Shown here in pieces: positions 17,540 to 25,274 of a DNA stretch of 64,000 nt. The position numbers and the translations under genes are program-made. The notes under the pieces are model-generated. The model was not told the origin of the DNA and made no database searches. It saw only the letters and a list, made by a program, of their open reading frames with translations. This DNA comes from Neorhizobium galegae. GTDB lineage: Bacteria; Pseudomonadota; Alphaproteobacteria; Rhizobiales; Rhizobiaceae. The stretch is taken from positions 2,175,501-2,239,500 of the forward strand of contig NZ_CP090095.1 of assembly GCF_021391675.1 (NCBI RefSeq). The letters are read 5' to 3'. Position 1 is the stretch's first letter. Each line of letters opens with the position of its first letter.

Positions 17540-18205
17540 ATGACAGCAGATGCCGCATTCTCCGATTTCCTGCATTTTTTCCGTTCCTGGATCAGCAATC
17601 CATTGCGGGTTGCGGCGGTGGCGCCTTCGGGGGATTCGCTCGCGCGGCTGATGACCCAGGAGATCGCTCCCCTCGACGGTCCGGTCATCGAACTCGGTCC
17701 GGGCACCGGCGTGTTCACCCGTGCGCTGCTTGCGCGCGGCGTTGCCCAATCCGACCTTACCCTGATCGAATACGGTCCGGAATTCGTTCCCGGCCTGCAG
17801 CGGCGGTTTCCGGAAGCGCGGGTTCTGCAGATGGACGCGGCAAAGCTCGCCCATGAAGATATTTTCGAGGGCGAACCGGTGGGCGCAGTCATCAGCGGCC
17901 TGCCGCTGCTCTCCATGTCTCCGCGCAAGATTACCGCGATCCTCGGCGGCGCCTTTACCTATATTCGTCCGGGCGGTTCCTTCTATCAGTTCACCTACGG
18001 CCCGCGCTGCCCGGTGCCGCGGCCGATCCTCGACCGGCTGGGCCTGAAGGCCGTGCATATCGGCCACACCGTGCGCAACCTGCCACCGGCTGCCGTCTAC
18101 CGGATTTCCCGCCGCAAACCGTTGGACCTGACGCGGGAGCGTTCCAGACCTCGTGCCGAGGCAGAAGCCGGTTCGGTCCACAATGCCGACGAAACGGGTG
18201 GCTGA
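17540..18205 (+). CDS. class I SAM-dependent methyltransferase, PmtA-like
   Basis: 221 aa. SAM-binding motif I is ELGPGTGVFTRALL (about residues 45-58) and the acidic residue after strand 2 lies in LIEYGPEF. The N-terminal SDFLHFFRSWISNPL followed by VAAVAPSG is the lead-in seen in the Sinorhizobium/Rhodobacter phospholipid N-methyltransferase family, which turns phosphatidylethanolamine into phosphatidylcholine at the inner membrane. Rhizobia carry several relatives, so the exact substrate is uncertain. The start ATG 17540 removes an implausible 26-residue leader. The TetR gene follows 15 bp later on the same strand. Confidence 0.75.
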   Translation: MTADAAFSDFLHFFRSWISNPLRVAAVAPSGDSLARLMTQEIAPLDGPVIELGPGTGVFTRALLARGVAQSDLTLIEYGPEFVPGLQRRFPEARVLQMDAAKLAHEDIFEGEPVGAVISGLPLLSMSPRKITAILGGAFTYIRPGGSFYQFTYGPRCPVPRPILDRLGLKAVHIGHTVRNLPPAAVYRISRRKPLDLTRERSRPRAEAEAGSVHNADETGG

Positions 18206-18220
18206 ACAAAATCGGATGCA

Positions 18221-18886
18221 ATGACCAGGACGACTGATGGCGCCAAGGAAGGCCGGCGGGAGCTCAAGCGCCGGCAAACCAGGCAACGCATCGAGGAAGC
18301 GGCGATGAGCCTGTTCCTTGAGCGCGGCTTCGACGCCGCGACGATTGAGGAAATTGCTGAACGCGCTGAGGTTTCGAAACGCAGTTTCTTCGACTATTTT
18401 CCGTCCAAGGAAGAGGTCGTGTTCGCGTGGCAGGACGGCTTTGCCGACCATCTGATGGCGGCGATCGCGTCTAGGCCAGCGGACGAGCCGGCGGTCAAGG
18501 CCGTGCAGCACGGCCTCGTCAGCGCCATCGTCTCGGCAGCCGACGAAAGAGCGATGGCGCTCGGAGAACTGATCCGTCGCACGCCGACGCTGAAGGCCCG
18601 CGACCAGCTCAAATATGCCAAACTCGAGCTGAAACTCACGGAAGCGCTGAAGGCCCGAAGCCGAAGCGACGAGGAGCGGTTGCGCGTGCGCCTGCTCGCC
18701 GCTGTCGTCATAGGCGCCTTGCGGGCGGGGGAGAACTCTGGAACGAACAGCCGCCGGGCACCTCGCTCGAAACCTTCGCGCATCAGTTCTTCGGCGATTT
18801 CTGGAAGACGCTTGCCGATTTCGGCAACGAGGGGCAGGGGCGCTGATCAGATCAGGCTGAGCGTAGCCACCGCAAGCACCACGTAG
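18221..18886 (+). CDS. TetR/AcrR family regulator with frameshifted C-terminus
   Basis: 221 codons. Residues about 15-70 form a good TetR HTH (RIEEAAMSLFLERGFDAATI; SKRSFFDYFPSKEEV). The ligand domain reads normally to about residue 168 (VVIGALRAG), then becomes Arg/Ser-rich and non-TetR-like. In the +1 frame from the G-run at 18727-18731, a normal ending appears (ELWNEQPPGTSLE ... HQFFGDFWKTLADFG) and stops at 18846, one base before the convergent gene. One extra G would join the frames. The gene as written runs 40 bp into its neighbour. This is either a real homopolymer mutation or a sequencing error. Confidence 0.7.
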   Translation: MTRTTDGAKEGRRELKRRQTRQRIEEAAMSLFLERGFDAATIEEIAERAEVSKRSFFDYFPSKEEVVFAWQDGFADHLMAAIASRPADEPAVKAVQHGLVSAIVSAADERAMALGELIRRTPTLKARDQLKYAKLELKLTEALKARSRSDEERLRVRLLAAVVIGALRAGENSGTNSRRAPRSKPSRISSSAISGRRLPISATRGRGADQIRLSVATASTT

Positions 18887-19284
18887 CGTAGCGCCTTGCC
18901 GATGAACACCAGGATCAGGAAGGTCGGCAGCGGTTCCTTGAGCACGCCGGCCGCGACCGTGATGGCGTCACCGCCGATCGGCAGCCAGCTCAGCAACAGC
19001 GACCATTTCCCGTATTTTCGATACCAGGCCTGAGCCTTGTCCAGCTTGTCCTCGCTGACCGGAAACCAGCGGCTGTCGCGAAATCGCTCGACACCGCGCC
19101 CGAGCAGCCAGTTGACCGCAGCGCCCGCCGTGTTGCCGACCGAAGCAACCAGCAGCAGGGCGATGAGCGAATACCGGTCGGCCAGGATAAGCCCGACCAG
19201 GATCGCTTCCGACTGCATCGGAAAGATCGTGGCGGCGATGAAGGCGGCGGAGAACAGTCCTGCATAGGCGGCGAAATCGAACAT
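18847..19284 (-). CDS. YqaA family (SNARE-associated/DedA-like) membrane protein
   Basis: 145 aa from the ATG at 19284, matching the length of E. coli YqaA. About four hydrophobic segments are seen, with the conserved E-x-I-L-x-G-L pattern near residue 30, GNTAGAAVNWLLGR and RKYGKWSLLLSWLPIGGD, all typical of the DedA/VTT superfamily. The frame is open to 19347, but that extension would be read out of the secDF terminator hairpin and is rejected. DedA-type proteins are linked to lipid flipping and membrane homeostasis; the function of YqaA itself is not established. It is convergent with the TetR gene. Confidence 0.82.
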   Translation of the reverse strand: MFDFAAYAGLFSAAFIAATIFPMQSEAILVGLILADRYSLIALLLVASVGNTAGAAVNWLLGRGVERFRDSRWFPVSEDKLDKAQAWYRKYGKWSLLLSWLPIGGDAITVAAGVLKEPLPTFLILVFIGKALRYVVLAVATLSLI

Positions 19285-19304
19285 GATGGAGCTATAGCCG
19301 AGCC

Positions 19305-19334
19305 AAATGAAAAAGGGCGGATGAAAATCCGCCC
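19305..19334 (-). terminator. intrinsic terminator after secDF
   Basis: Read on the minus strand, stem GGGCGGAT (19334-19327) and ATCCGCCC (19322-19315) enclose a 4-base loop and are followed by TTTTTCATTT (19314-19305). It lies 25 bp beyond the secDF stop. Confidence 0.85.
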
Positions 19335-19358
19335 CTTTCTGTTTCATGCCAAGCAGGC

Positions 19359-21896
19359 TCAGGCCTGGCTGGGACGCTCGCCGTCGCCGACCGCCTTTTC
19401 ACCGGCGGCTTCGGCCTGCGCCTTGTGGCGGGTGCGCCAGTCGCCAAGGAAGAGCAGGATAGGCGCTGCGATGAAGACCGACGAAAGTGCTGCGACTGCG
19501 ATACCGAAGACCATCGGCACCGCGAAGCTCTCCACAGCACTACCACCCCAGATCGCCATCGGCAGCAGAGCCAGGAAGGCGGTTGCCGAGGTATAGAGGC
19601 TTCGAGCGAGCGTTTCGTTGATCGACAGGTCGATGACGTCGCGCAACGACATCTTCTTGTAGAGCCGCATGTTTTCACGCATGCGGTCGTAGACCACGAC
19701 CTTGTCGTTGACGGAATAACCGACCAGCGTCAGCAACGCCGCGATAGCCGTCAGGTTGAAGTCGAGACCGGTCAGCGCGAAGAAGCCGATCGTCTTCGTC
19801 ACGTCGAGGACGAGCGTCGCGATCGCGCCGACGGCGAACGGCCATTCGAACCGCGCCCAGATGTAGATCATCATGGCGATCGAGGCGAGGCCGACCGACA
19901 GGAAGCCTGCGGTGGCGAGTTCGCCGCTGACCTTCGGGCCGACCACTTCGGTGCGTTCCACCTTGGCGGTCTGGTCGATCTTGGTGATCTCCGCCTTCAG
20001 CTTCTCGACGGCTTCCGTCTGGGCCTGCTCGCCGCCGGGCTGGCGCTCGACGCGGACAAGCACGCGGTTGTTGCCACCGAATTCCTGCAGGGCCACTTCG
20101 CCCAGGCCGAGTTCTCCGAGGCCGGAGCGGAAGGCTGCAAGGTCGGTCTGTTGCGTGGTGGTGACTTCCATCTGGATGCCGCCGCGGAAATCGACGCCGT
20201 AGTTGAGGCCCGGCGTGAAGAACAGCACGACCGAGGCGATCGACAGGATGACCGAGACGCCGATGCCGAGGAAGCGGCCCTTCATGAAGTGGATATGGGT
20301 GCCGTCCGGAACGAGCTTGATCGGCAGCAGCGGCCTGATGTCGATCTTCTTCAGCTTCCTGCGGGCGGTGATGAACACCATCGCGACGCGAACAACGGAC
20401 ACGGCCGTGAACATCGAGATCATGATGCCGAGGCCCATGGTGACGGCGAAACCGCGCACCGGACCGGAGCCGAACCAGAAGAGCAGGACCGTGGCGATCA
20501 AGCTGGTGACGTTACTGTCGACGATGGTCGAATAGGCGCGCTTGAAGCCCGCGTCGATCGCCGCAAAGGCGCTGCGGCCCTTGCGGGTCTCTTCCTTGAT
20601 ACGTTCGTTGATGAGGACGTTGGCGTCCACCGCAAGGCCGATGCCGAGCACGACGCCGGCGATGCCGGGCAAGGTCAGCGTCGAGCCGATCAGCGTCAGG
20701 CCGGCGAAGGTCAGGATGACGTTGATGAACAGCGCGACGTTCGCGAGGATGCCCCAGGTGCCGTAGAGAAACAGCATGAAGGCGACGACCAGGCCGAAAC
20801 CGATGATACCGGTGAAAATGCCCATCTCGATGGCATCGGCGCCGAGGTCGGCACCGACGGTGCGCTCCTCGATGACGGTCAGCTTGGCGGGCAGGGCGCC
20901 GGCGCGCAGCAGCGCAGACAGCGTGTTGGCTTCCGAAACCGAGAAGCCGCCGGAGATCTGGCCCGAACCGCCGGTGATCGGCGTGCGGATAACCGGCGCG
21001 CTGAGAACCTTGTTGTCGAGCACGATCGCGAAGGGACGGCCGACATTCTGCTGGGTGATCTGCGCGAAGCGGTTGGCGCCGGCCGAGTCGAAGCGGAAGT
21101 TGACGACGGGTTCGTTGGTCTGCTGGTCGAAGGCGGCGCGGGCATCCGTCAGGCGGTCGCCGGAAAGTTCGACGCGGTCGAGGACCGGATACTGGTTGCC
21201 GCGCTCGTCGGCGAGCATGGTGACGCCGGCCTCGCCCTGCTGGCCGAGCAGATGGAAACTCATCTTGGCAGTCGAGCCGAGGAGCTGGCGAAGACGCGAC
21301 GGATCCTGCTCGCCCGGAAGCTGCACGAGGACGCGGTCCGAACCGACCCGCTGGATGGTCGGCTCGGCGACGCCGACCTGGTCGACGCGCTGGCGGATGA
21401 TTTCAAGGCTCTGCTCGACAGCTGCGGTAATGTGCGAGTTGATGCCGGCTTCCGTCTGGGCGATCGAGATCGTGTTGTCGGTCGGCGTGGTGATCGCGAG
21501 ATCGCTGCCGCCGACGCTCGTGCCGAGGCCGATCGGGTTGGCGAGCGTCTGGAGTTCCGTCACGGCAGCAGCGCGCTGGGCCGCGTCGCGCACCGCAACG
21601 GTGATGGTATCGCCGGACCGGCGGATCGCCGAAGTGTTGATGTTCTTGTCGCGCAGCACGCGGCGGGCGTCCTGCAGCAGGCTCTGGACGCGTTCGTTGA
21701 TCAGGTCGGGACGGTCCACCTCGAGCACGAGATGCGAGCCGCCGCGCAGGTCGAGGCCGAGTGCCACGCGGCTATGCGGCAGCCACGACGGCATGCGGTC
21801 GAGCGCCGACTGGGGAATCACGTTCGGCAGTGCGACCAGAATACCGAGAATGATGATGACGGCATAGCTCGCCACCAACCATGGAGAATTTCTCAT
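19359..21896 (-). CDS. secDF: protein translocase subunit SecDF (fused)
   Basis: 845 aa SecD-SecF fusion, which uses the proton gradient to complete protein export through SecYEG. The SecD half starts with a membrane segment and HSRVALGLDLRGGSHLVLEV, the conserved D1 motif, followed by the P1 periplasmic domain and five helices (GIGLAVDANVLINERIKEE is the D4 motif). The SecF half begins around residue 530 and carries GLNYGVDFRGGIQMEV and GYSVNDKVVVYDRMRENMR. Fusion is common in rhizobia. AGGA precedes the ATG by about 10 bases. An uncharacterised membrane protein gene lies 86 bp upstream where yajC might be expected; the terminator is just downstream. Confidence 0.96.
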   Translation of the reverse strand: MRNSPWLVASYAVIIILGILVALPNVIPQSALDRMPSWLPHSRVALGLDLRGGSHLVLEVDRPDLINERVQSLLQDARRVLRDKNINTSAIRRSGDTITVAVRDAAQRAAAVTELQTLANPIGLGTSVGGSDLAITTPTDNTISIAQTEAGINSHITAAVEQSLEIIRQRVDQVGVAEPTIQRVGSDRVLVQLPGEQDPSRLRQLLGSTAKMSFHLLGQQGEAGVTMLADERGNQYPVLDRVELSGDRLTDARAAFDQQTNEPVVNFRFDSAGANRFAQITQQNVGRPFAIVLDNKVLSAPVIRTPITGGSGQISGGFSVSEANTLSALLRAGALPAKLTVIEERTVGADLGADAIEMGIFTGIIGFGLVVAFMLFLYGTWGILANVALFINVILTFAGLTLIGSTLTLPGIAGVVLGIGLAVDANVLINERIKEETRKGRSAFAAIDAGFKRAYSTIVDSNVTSLIATVLLFWFGSGPVRGFAVTMGLGIMISMFTAVSVVRVAMVFITARRKLKKIDIRPLLPIKLVPDGTHIHFMKGRFLGIGVSVILSIASVVLFFTPGLNYGVDFRGGIQMEVTTTQQTDLAAFRSGLGELGLGEVALQEFGGNNRVLVRVERQPGGEQAQTEAVEKLKAEITKIDQTAKVERTEVVGPKVSGELATAGFLSVGLASIAMMIYIWARFEWPFAVGAIATLVLDVTKTIGFFALTGLDFNLTAIAALLTLVGYSVNDKVVVYDRMRENMRLYKKMSLRDVIDLSINETLARSLYTSATAFLALLPMAIWGGSAVESFAVPMVFGIAVAALSSVFIAAPILLFLGDWRTRHKAQAEAAGEKAVGDGERPSQA

Positions 21897-21982
21897 ATGT
21901 TTAATCCTGCTGGGCCCAGGCCACGCTCTGGAGCGGTTAGGGCAGAATGCTGATGTCGTTCAAGCGCCTGGGGCGCGATATC

Positions 21983-22396
21983 TCAGACGCCGGCCGGCGG
22001 CGCGCGCGGCAGCGAACCATGCCAGAACGGGGAGGTTGCGGGATGGGAAGACGGTTTCGAGGCGAAGGCCGGGACGAAAATCGGGAAAGTGATCTCGATG
22101 GCGCGGGCTTCCAGCGCGCCACCGCCCGCGTGCCAATGGGCGCCCGTTCCGTCCTTGCGGTCCATGGCTGCCAGTGCGCGCAAAGGTTCGCGCTTGCTCA
22201 GGTGCGGAGTGTCGCTGGTCCTGTCGGCCGAAAGAATGCCGCGGGGGAATTGTACGTCCTTGACGACACTCGACAGCAGACCGAACAGGGCGGCGATCAG
22301 CAGAGCGGCGGCAAAGACCGGCCAGCGCGACAGGTGGCTTTCCTGTTCACGTCCGTTTCTCGTCCGCTTGTCCTGCGAAAACAGCGCCATCCGCAT
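21983..22396 (-). CDS. hypothetical single-span membrane protein upstream of secDF
   Basis: 137 aa. A polar, basic N-terminus (about 24 residues) is followed by one clear membrane segment, WPVFAAALLIAALFGLLSS, and a Pro/Ser/His-rich region of about 85 residues predicted to be outside the cytoplasm. CGGAG lies 4-8 bases before the ATG at 22396, supporting translation. The gene is 86 bp upstream of secDF on the same strand, suggesting co-transcription. I do not recognise the family: it is not YajC. An antisense frame over the same DNA is open but looks like a shadow. Confidence 0.55.
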   Translation of the reverse strand: MRMALFSQDKRTRNGREQESHLSRWPVFAAALLIAALFGLLSSVVKDVQFPRGILSADRTSDTPHLSKREPLRALAAMDRKDGTGAHWHAGGGALEARAIEITFPIFVPAFASKPSSHPATSPFWHGSLPRAPPAGV

Positions 22397-22599
22397 CAGC
22401 TCCGGAGCGTTAAAAATCCCGAAGTCTTTGCTTCGGAACGGAATGCCGCCTTCTAAAGGAGAGGTTCGAGGCGGTCAATCTCCAGTAGGCCGGGAGCGTA
22501 AAGGCAGATTGCGGCGGCATTTGCGCCGATCACGGCATTGCAGGTCCGAAATCGGCGCTTTTGCCGATCTGCCTGCATGAGACCATGAAGACGCCGCCT

Positions 22600-23109
22600 C
22601 TATTTGTGGATCGGGTCCTTCCACAGGACTTCTTCCGGCTTCTCGATGGGTTCGATGTCGAGATTGACGACCACCGGGTCCTGGCCGGAGCGACAAAGCA
22701 CGCATTCCAGCGTTTCGTCCGGACTGGCATTGATCTCTTGATGCGGCACATAGGGCGGCACGTAGATGAAATCGCCGGGGCCGGCCTCCGCCACGAATTC
22801 CAGGTTGTCGCCCCAGCGCATCCGCGCTTTTCCCTTCAGCACGTAGATGATGCTTTCGAGATCGCCGTGGTGATGCGCGCCGGTCTTGGCGTTGGCATGG
22901 ATCGTCACCGTGCCGGCCCAGATCTTCTCGGCGCCCGCGCGGGCGTTGTTGATCGCGGTCGCGCGGTTCATGCCGGGAGTCTGGGCGGTGTTGGGATCGA
23001 GCGAATTGCCGGGAATGACTTTCACGCCGTGCTCGCGCCAATCGACGTTGGAATGACCGTCATGGTCATCGTCATGAGAGTGGTGATGATCGTCGTGGCT
23101 ATGGCTCAA
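22600..23109 (-). CDS. cupin domain protein with His/Asp-rich N-terminus
   Basis: 169 aa. The first 20 residues are almost entirely His, Asp and Ser (SHSHDDHHHSHDDDHDGHS), which looks like a metal-binding or metal-storage tail. A single cupin barrel follows: motif 1 is GAHHHGDLESIIYVLKG with the metal-ligand His residues and Glu, motif 2 is PGDFIYVPPYVPHQE with the last His ligand. Such proteins bind Mn, Fe, Ni or Zn and include small dioxygenases and isomerases. No partner enzyme is adjacent; TerC, a metal-linked membrane family, lies upstream on the same strand. The function is unknown. Confidence 0.83.
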   Translation of the reverse strand: MSHSHDDHHHSHDDDHDGHSNVDWREHGVKVIPGNSLDPNTAQTPGMNRATAINNARAGAEKIWAGTVTIHANAKTGAHHHGDLESIIYVLKGKARMRWGDNLEFVAEAGPGDFIYVPPYVPHQEINASPDETLECVLCRSGQDPVVVNLDIEPIEKPEEVLWKDPIHK

Positions 23110-23403
23110 GATCGGTTCTCATTGACTAGGACGGGGCTCACCAACTCTTGCGAGTAGGGGGTCCGCGAGCCCCTGACCGGCGTCATGCCGGCTGAAGGCC
23201 ACGTAGCTTTGCTCAAGGAACATGATCAATGGGAACATCCCAAATGTCAAAGACTTGGTGAGGAAAGAATAACTTTCCTGTTTCAAATCAACGCACTGTC
23301 ACGCACCGATAGCCCCTTTAGCCTCTCCCGCGCGAGCGGCGGATCGAACTGCCGCTTGGCGGTTGCATCGCGAATGCCGCCGAGGTCCGTGCGTGAAGGA
23401 GCT
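23110..23403. other. gene-free stretch between cupin and terC genes
   Basis: No convincing ORF is seen. It holds the cupin promoter region and two hairpin-forming elements: AGGAAAG/CTTTCCT with a 5-base loop (23261-23279) and CCGGC/GCCGG around 23180-23194. Neither has a T-run, so terminator function is doubtful. No riboswitch was recognised. Confidence 0.4.
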
Positions 23404-24027
23404 TCATACGCCCTGAATGAGCGGCAGGACTTCAATCGAGCCCTGGTAGATCATGTCGAGGGCCACATAGACGATGACGGCCAGGCCGACATAGGCGATC
23501 CAGCGGAAGCGGGACAGGAGTTTGGCGACGAAGTTGGCCGCCACGCCCATCAGCGCGATCGAGATGATCAGGCCGAGGATCAGCACTATGGAATGTTCCT
23601 TGGCGGCGCCGGCGACGGCGAGCACATTGTCGAGCGACATGGAGACGTCGGCGACGACGATCTGGGTGGCGGCCTGGAAAAAGGTCTTGTTGGCGGCCCT
23701 TTCCTTCGCTTCGTCGGCGGAATGTGCATCGCCGATCTGGCCTTCGCGCAGTTCGCTCCACATCTTCCAGCAGACCCAGCCGAGCAGCAGGCCACCCGCA
23801 AGCTGGAGCCCTTTGATCGCCAGAAGATAGGTGGCGACGACCGCAAACGCGAGGCGCAGCACGGTCGCGGCGGAAATGCCGAAGATGATCGCTTTTTTGC
23901 GCAGTGCGGCTGGAAGACCGGCGGCGGCAAGGCCGATGACGATGGCATTGTCGCCGGAAAGAACGAGGTTGATGGCAATGACCTCGAGAAGCGCCGCAAA
24001 ACCGCCTGCGGTGAAGAGTTCCATCAT
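23404..24027 (-). CDS. TerC family integral membrane protein
   Basis: 207 aa with about six to seven hydrophobic segments. The first has the family motif NLVLSGDNAIVIGLA and the second repeat has DVSMSLDNVLAVAG; both carry the conserved Asp-Asn pair that likely coordinates a cation in the membrane. TerC relatives include tellurite-resistance proteins and manganese exporters (Alx, YkoY/YceF types). A Mn2+-sensing riboswitch precedes some relatives but was not recognised here. Start ATG 24027, or the ATG directly after. It is divergent from the response regulator at 24370. Confidence 0.9.
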   Translation of the reverse strand: MMELFTAGGFAALLEVIAINLVLSGDNAIVIGLAAAGLPAALRKKAIIFGISAATVLRLAFAVVATYLLAIKGLQLAGGLLLGWVCWKMWSELREGQIGDAHSADEAKERAANKTFFQAATQIVVADVSMSLDNVLAVAGAAKEHSIVLILGLIISIALMGVAANFVAKLLSRFRWIAYVGLAVIVYVALDMIYQGSIEVLPLIQGV

Positions 24028-24369
24028 GAAGCGTGAACCTGAATCGGGAGTAGATTGAGGGTATGAGGCTATGCTGATCTTCTAGTCATATTTTTATGCG
24101 GACTGGTACAGGATATTTCCAAGCGCTTGGCAAGCGCATTTTGCGTTTTGTCAAACGGCATCGTCCATTATCGAAGCGGATTTTGCCCGGGGAGAAGGCA
24201 GAGGATCCGAGCATCAGCTTTTCACCGGCTCTACCTCCACTTGCCGCGACTCACCTGCCTCCTATATGGCCTCACGACGGAGCGGGTCCACGACTGCCAT
24301 TCAAGGCGCGGAAATTTTTTCGCCTGGGAAGCTGTGGGGGCAAGCGTCCAAAGGATAAAGGAGACGTTG
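24028..24369. other. gene-free divergent promoter region (terC / response regulator)
   Basis: 342 bp without a credible gene. It contains a perfect 12-bp palindrome CCAAGCGCTTGG (24119-24130) directly followed by a second AAGCGC, and an AT-rich segment at 24090-24100 that could serve a promoter. No other structure was recognised. Confidence 0.4.
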
Positions 24370-24735
24370 ATGGCGCAGAAGGCCGTTGTGCTTGTCGTCG
24401 AGGATGAACCGCTGATCCGTTTTACCACGCTCGATGCGCTGGAAGAGGTCGGGCATCACGTATTGGAAGCCGGCAATGCCGACGAGGCGATGGTGCTGTT
24501 CCGCAACCGCGAGGATATCGACATTGTCTTCACCGACGTCAACATGGCCGGCTCCATGGATGGCATCCAGCTTGCTCAGCGTATCCGAGCCATCCGCCCG
24601 AGCATCGGCATAATCATCACGTCGGGCGTTGTCAGCCTCGATCCGATGCTTCTGCCGGCCAACACCGTGTTCCTGCCGAAACCCTATCAGCACGACCTGC
24701 TGCTGTCCTCCATCCACGAGATGATGCCGGGCTGA
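24370..24735 (+). CDS. single-domain response regulator (CheY-like)
   Basis: 121 aa, receiver domain only. Acidic pair Glu11-Asp12 (VVEDEP), phospho-acceptor Asp56 (FTDVNM), a switch Thr/Ser in IIITSG and the invariant Lys in FLPKPYQ. The VEDEPLIR start and the lack of an output domain are typical of rhizobial stand-alone receivers used in HWE/HisKA2 phosphorelays, including the general stress response; no kinase gene is adjacent. GGAGA lies 7-11 bases before the ATG at 24370. The frame is open upstream to 24127 but without protein character. Confidence 0.9.
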   Translation: MAQKAVVLVVEDEPLIRFTTLDALEEVGHHVLEAGNADEAMVLFRNREDIDIVFTDVNMAGSMDGIQLAQRIRAIRPSIGIIITSGVVSLDPMLLPANTVFLPKPYQHDLLLSSIHEMMPG

Positions 24736-24766
24736 CTTGAACGTGCCGGGCCGAAGACGGGCCGCC

Positions 24767-24792
24767 GGAACCAAGTGGCATGGCTTCCGGTT
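24767..24792 (+). promoter_or_regulatory. weak EcfG-like promoter candidate
   Basis: GGAAC (24767-24771) is followed after 17 bases by GGTT (24789-24792), one mismatch from the EcfG form GGAAC-N16/17-CGTT. It is about 30 bp before the small secreted protein gene. Matched by eye only. Confidence 0.25.
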
Positions 24793-24823
24793 ATCTCCTC
24801 CGATCAACCGGAGGAATTTTCAG

Positions 24824-25126
24824 ATGCTGAAGAGGCTCATCGCGTTTTCCGCCCTCTCGCTGTCGCTTGCAGCACCCGTCCTGGCCCAGACATCCGGCCC
24901 TGGCGCAACTCCCACCTTGCCCGGCACGACAACGACCACACCCGATGCCAATTCCGGCGCCTCGACGGTCACGACGCTTCCCGGCGTTACCGATCCGACG
25001 ACGACCAACAGCACGACGGGCACCGTCGATCAGGAAGATCACTGCCAGCCGCCGGGGACGCCGAGCAATACCAATCCAAGCGCCGAAGCCCCGACGCTGC
25101 CGCGGCCTGAACAGGCGTGCAACTGA
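24824..25126 (+). CDS. small secreted Thr/Pro-rich protein
   Basis: 100 aa. Signal peptide of about 22 residues (MLKRLIAFSALSLSLAAPVLA, cleavage after ALA/QT). The mature part is low complexity, rich in Thr, Pro, Gly and Asn (TTTTTPDANSG; DPTTTNSTTG), with two Cys residues (EDHCQPP and the penultimate QACN) that could form one disulfide in the periplasm. GGAGG is 8 bases before the ATG, which makes the start secure. Family not recognised; such proteins are common and poorly conserved in rhizobia. A weak EcfG-like promoter lies upstream. Confidence 0.7.
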   Translation: MLKRLIAFSALSLSLAAPVLAQTSGPGATPTLPGTTTTTPDANSGASTVTTLPGVTDPTTTNSTTGTVDQEDHCQPPGTPSNTNPSAEAPTLPRPEQACN

Positions 25127-25274
25127 TAGAGACGCGAAAACGCCTTTACACTTCGTCAATCTCTATTAAGTTGGTAGACATTGAAGCGGCCACAGAAGCG
25201 GATCCAAAACCGCCTTCCTGCGGCTCCCAAGACAGCCTTTCGCCCAACGCAACCAAGGACGAGGAGTGTGCTTG

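Noticed and set aside
18847..19347. Longer start (ATG 19347) for the YqaA-type gene
   Set aside because: It would include the secDF terminator hairpin and add 21 residues before a normal family N-terminus.
19425..21953. An 842-codon plus-strand frame opposite secDF
   Set aside because: SecDF on the minus strand is certain; the shadow has the same skewed composition and no recognisable fold.
24028..24369. Manganese riboswitch (yybP-ykoY) before terC
   Set aside because: A GGGAGTAG-like string occurs only on the strand opposite to terC and the rest of the motif is missing.
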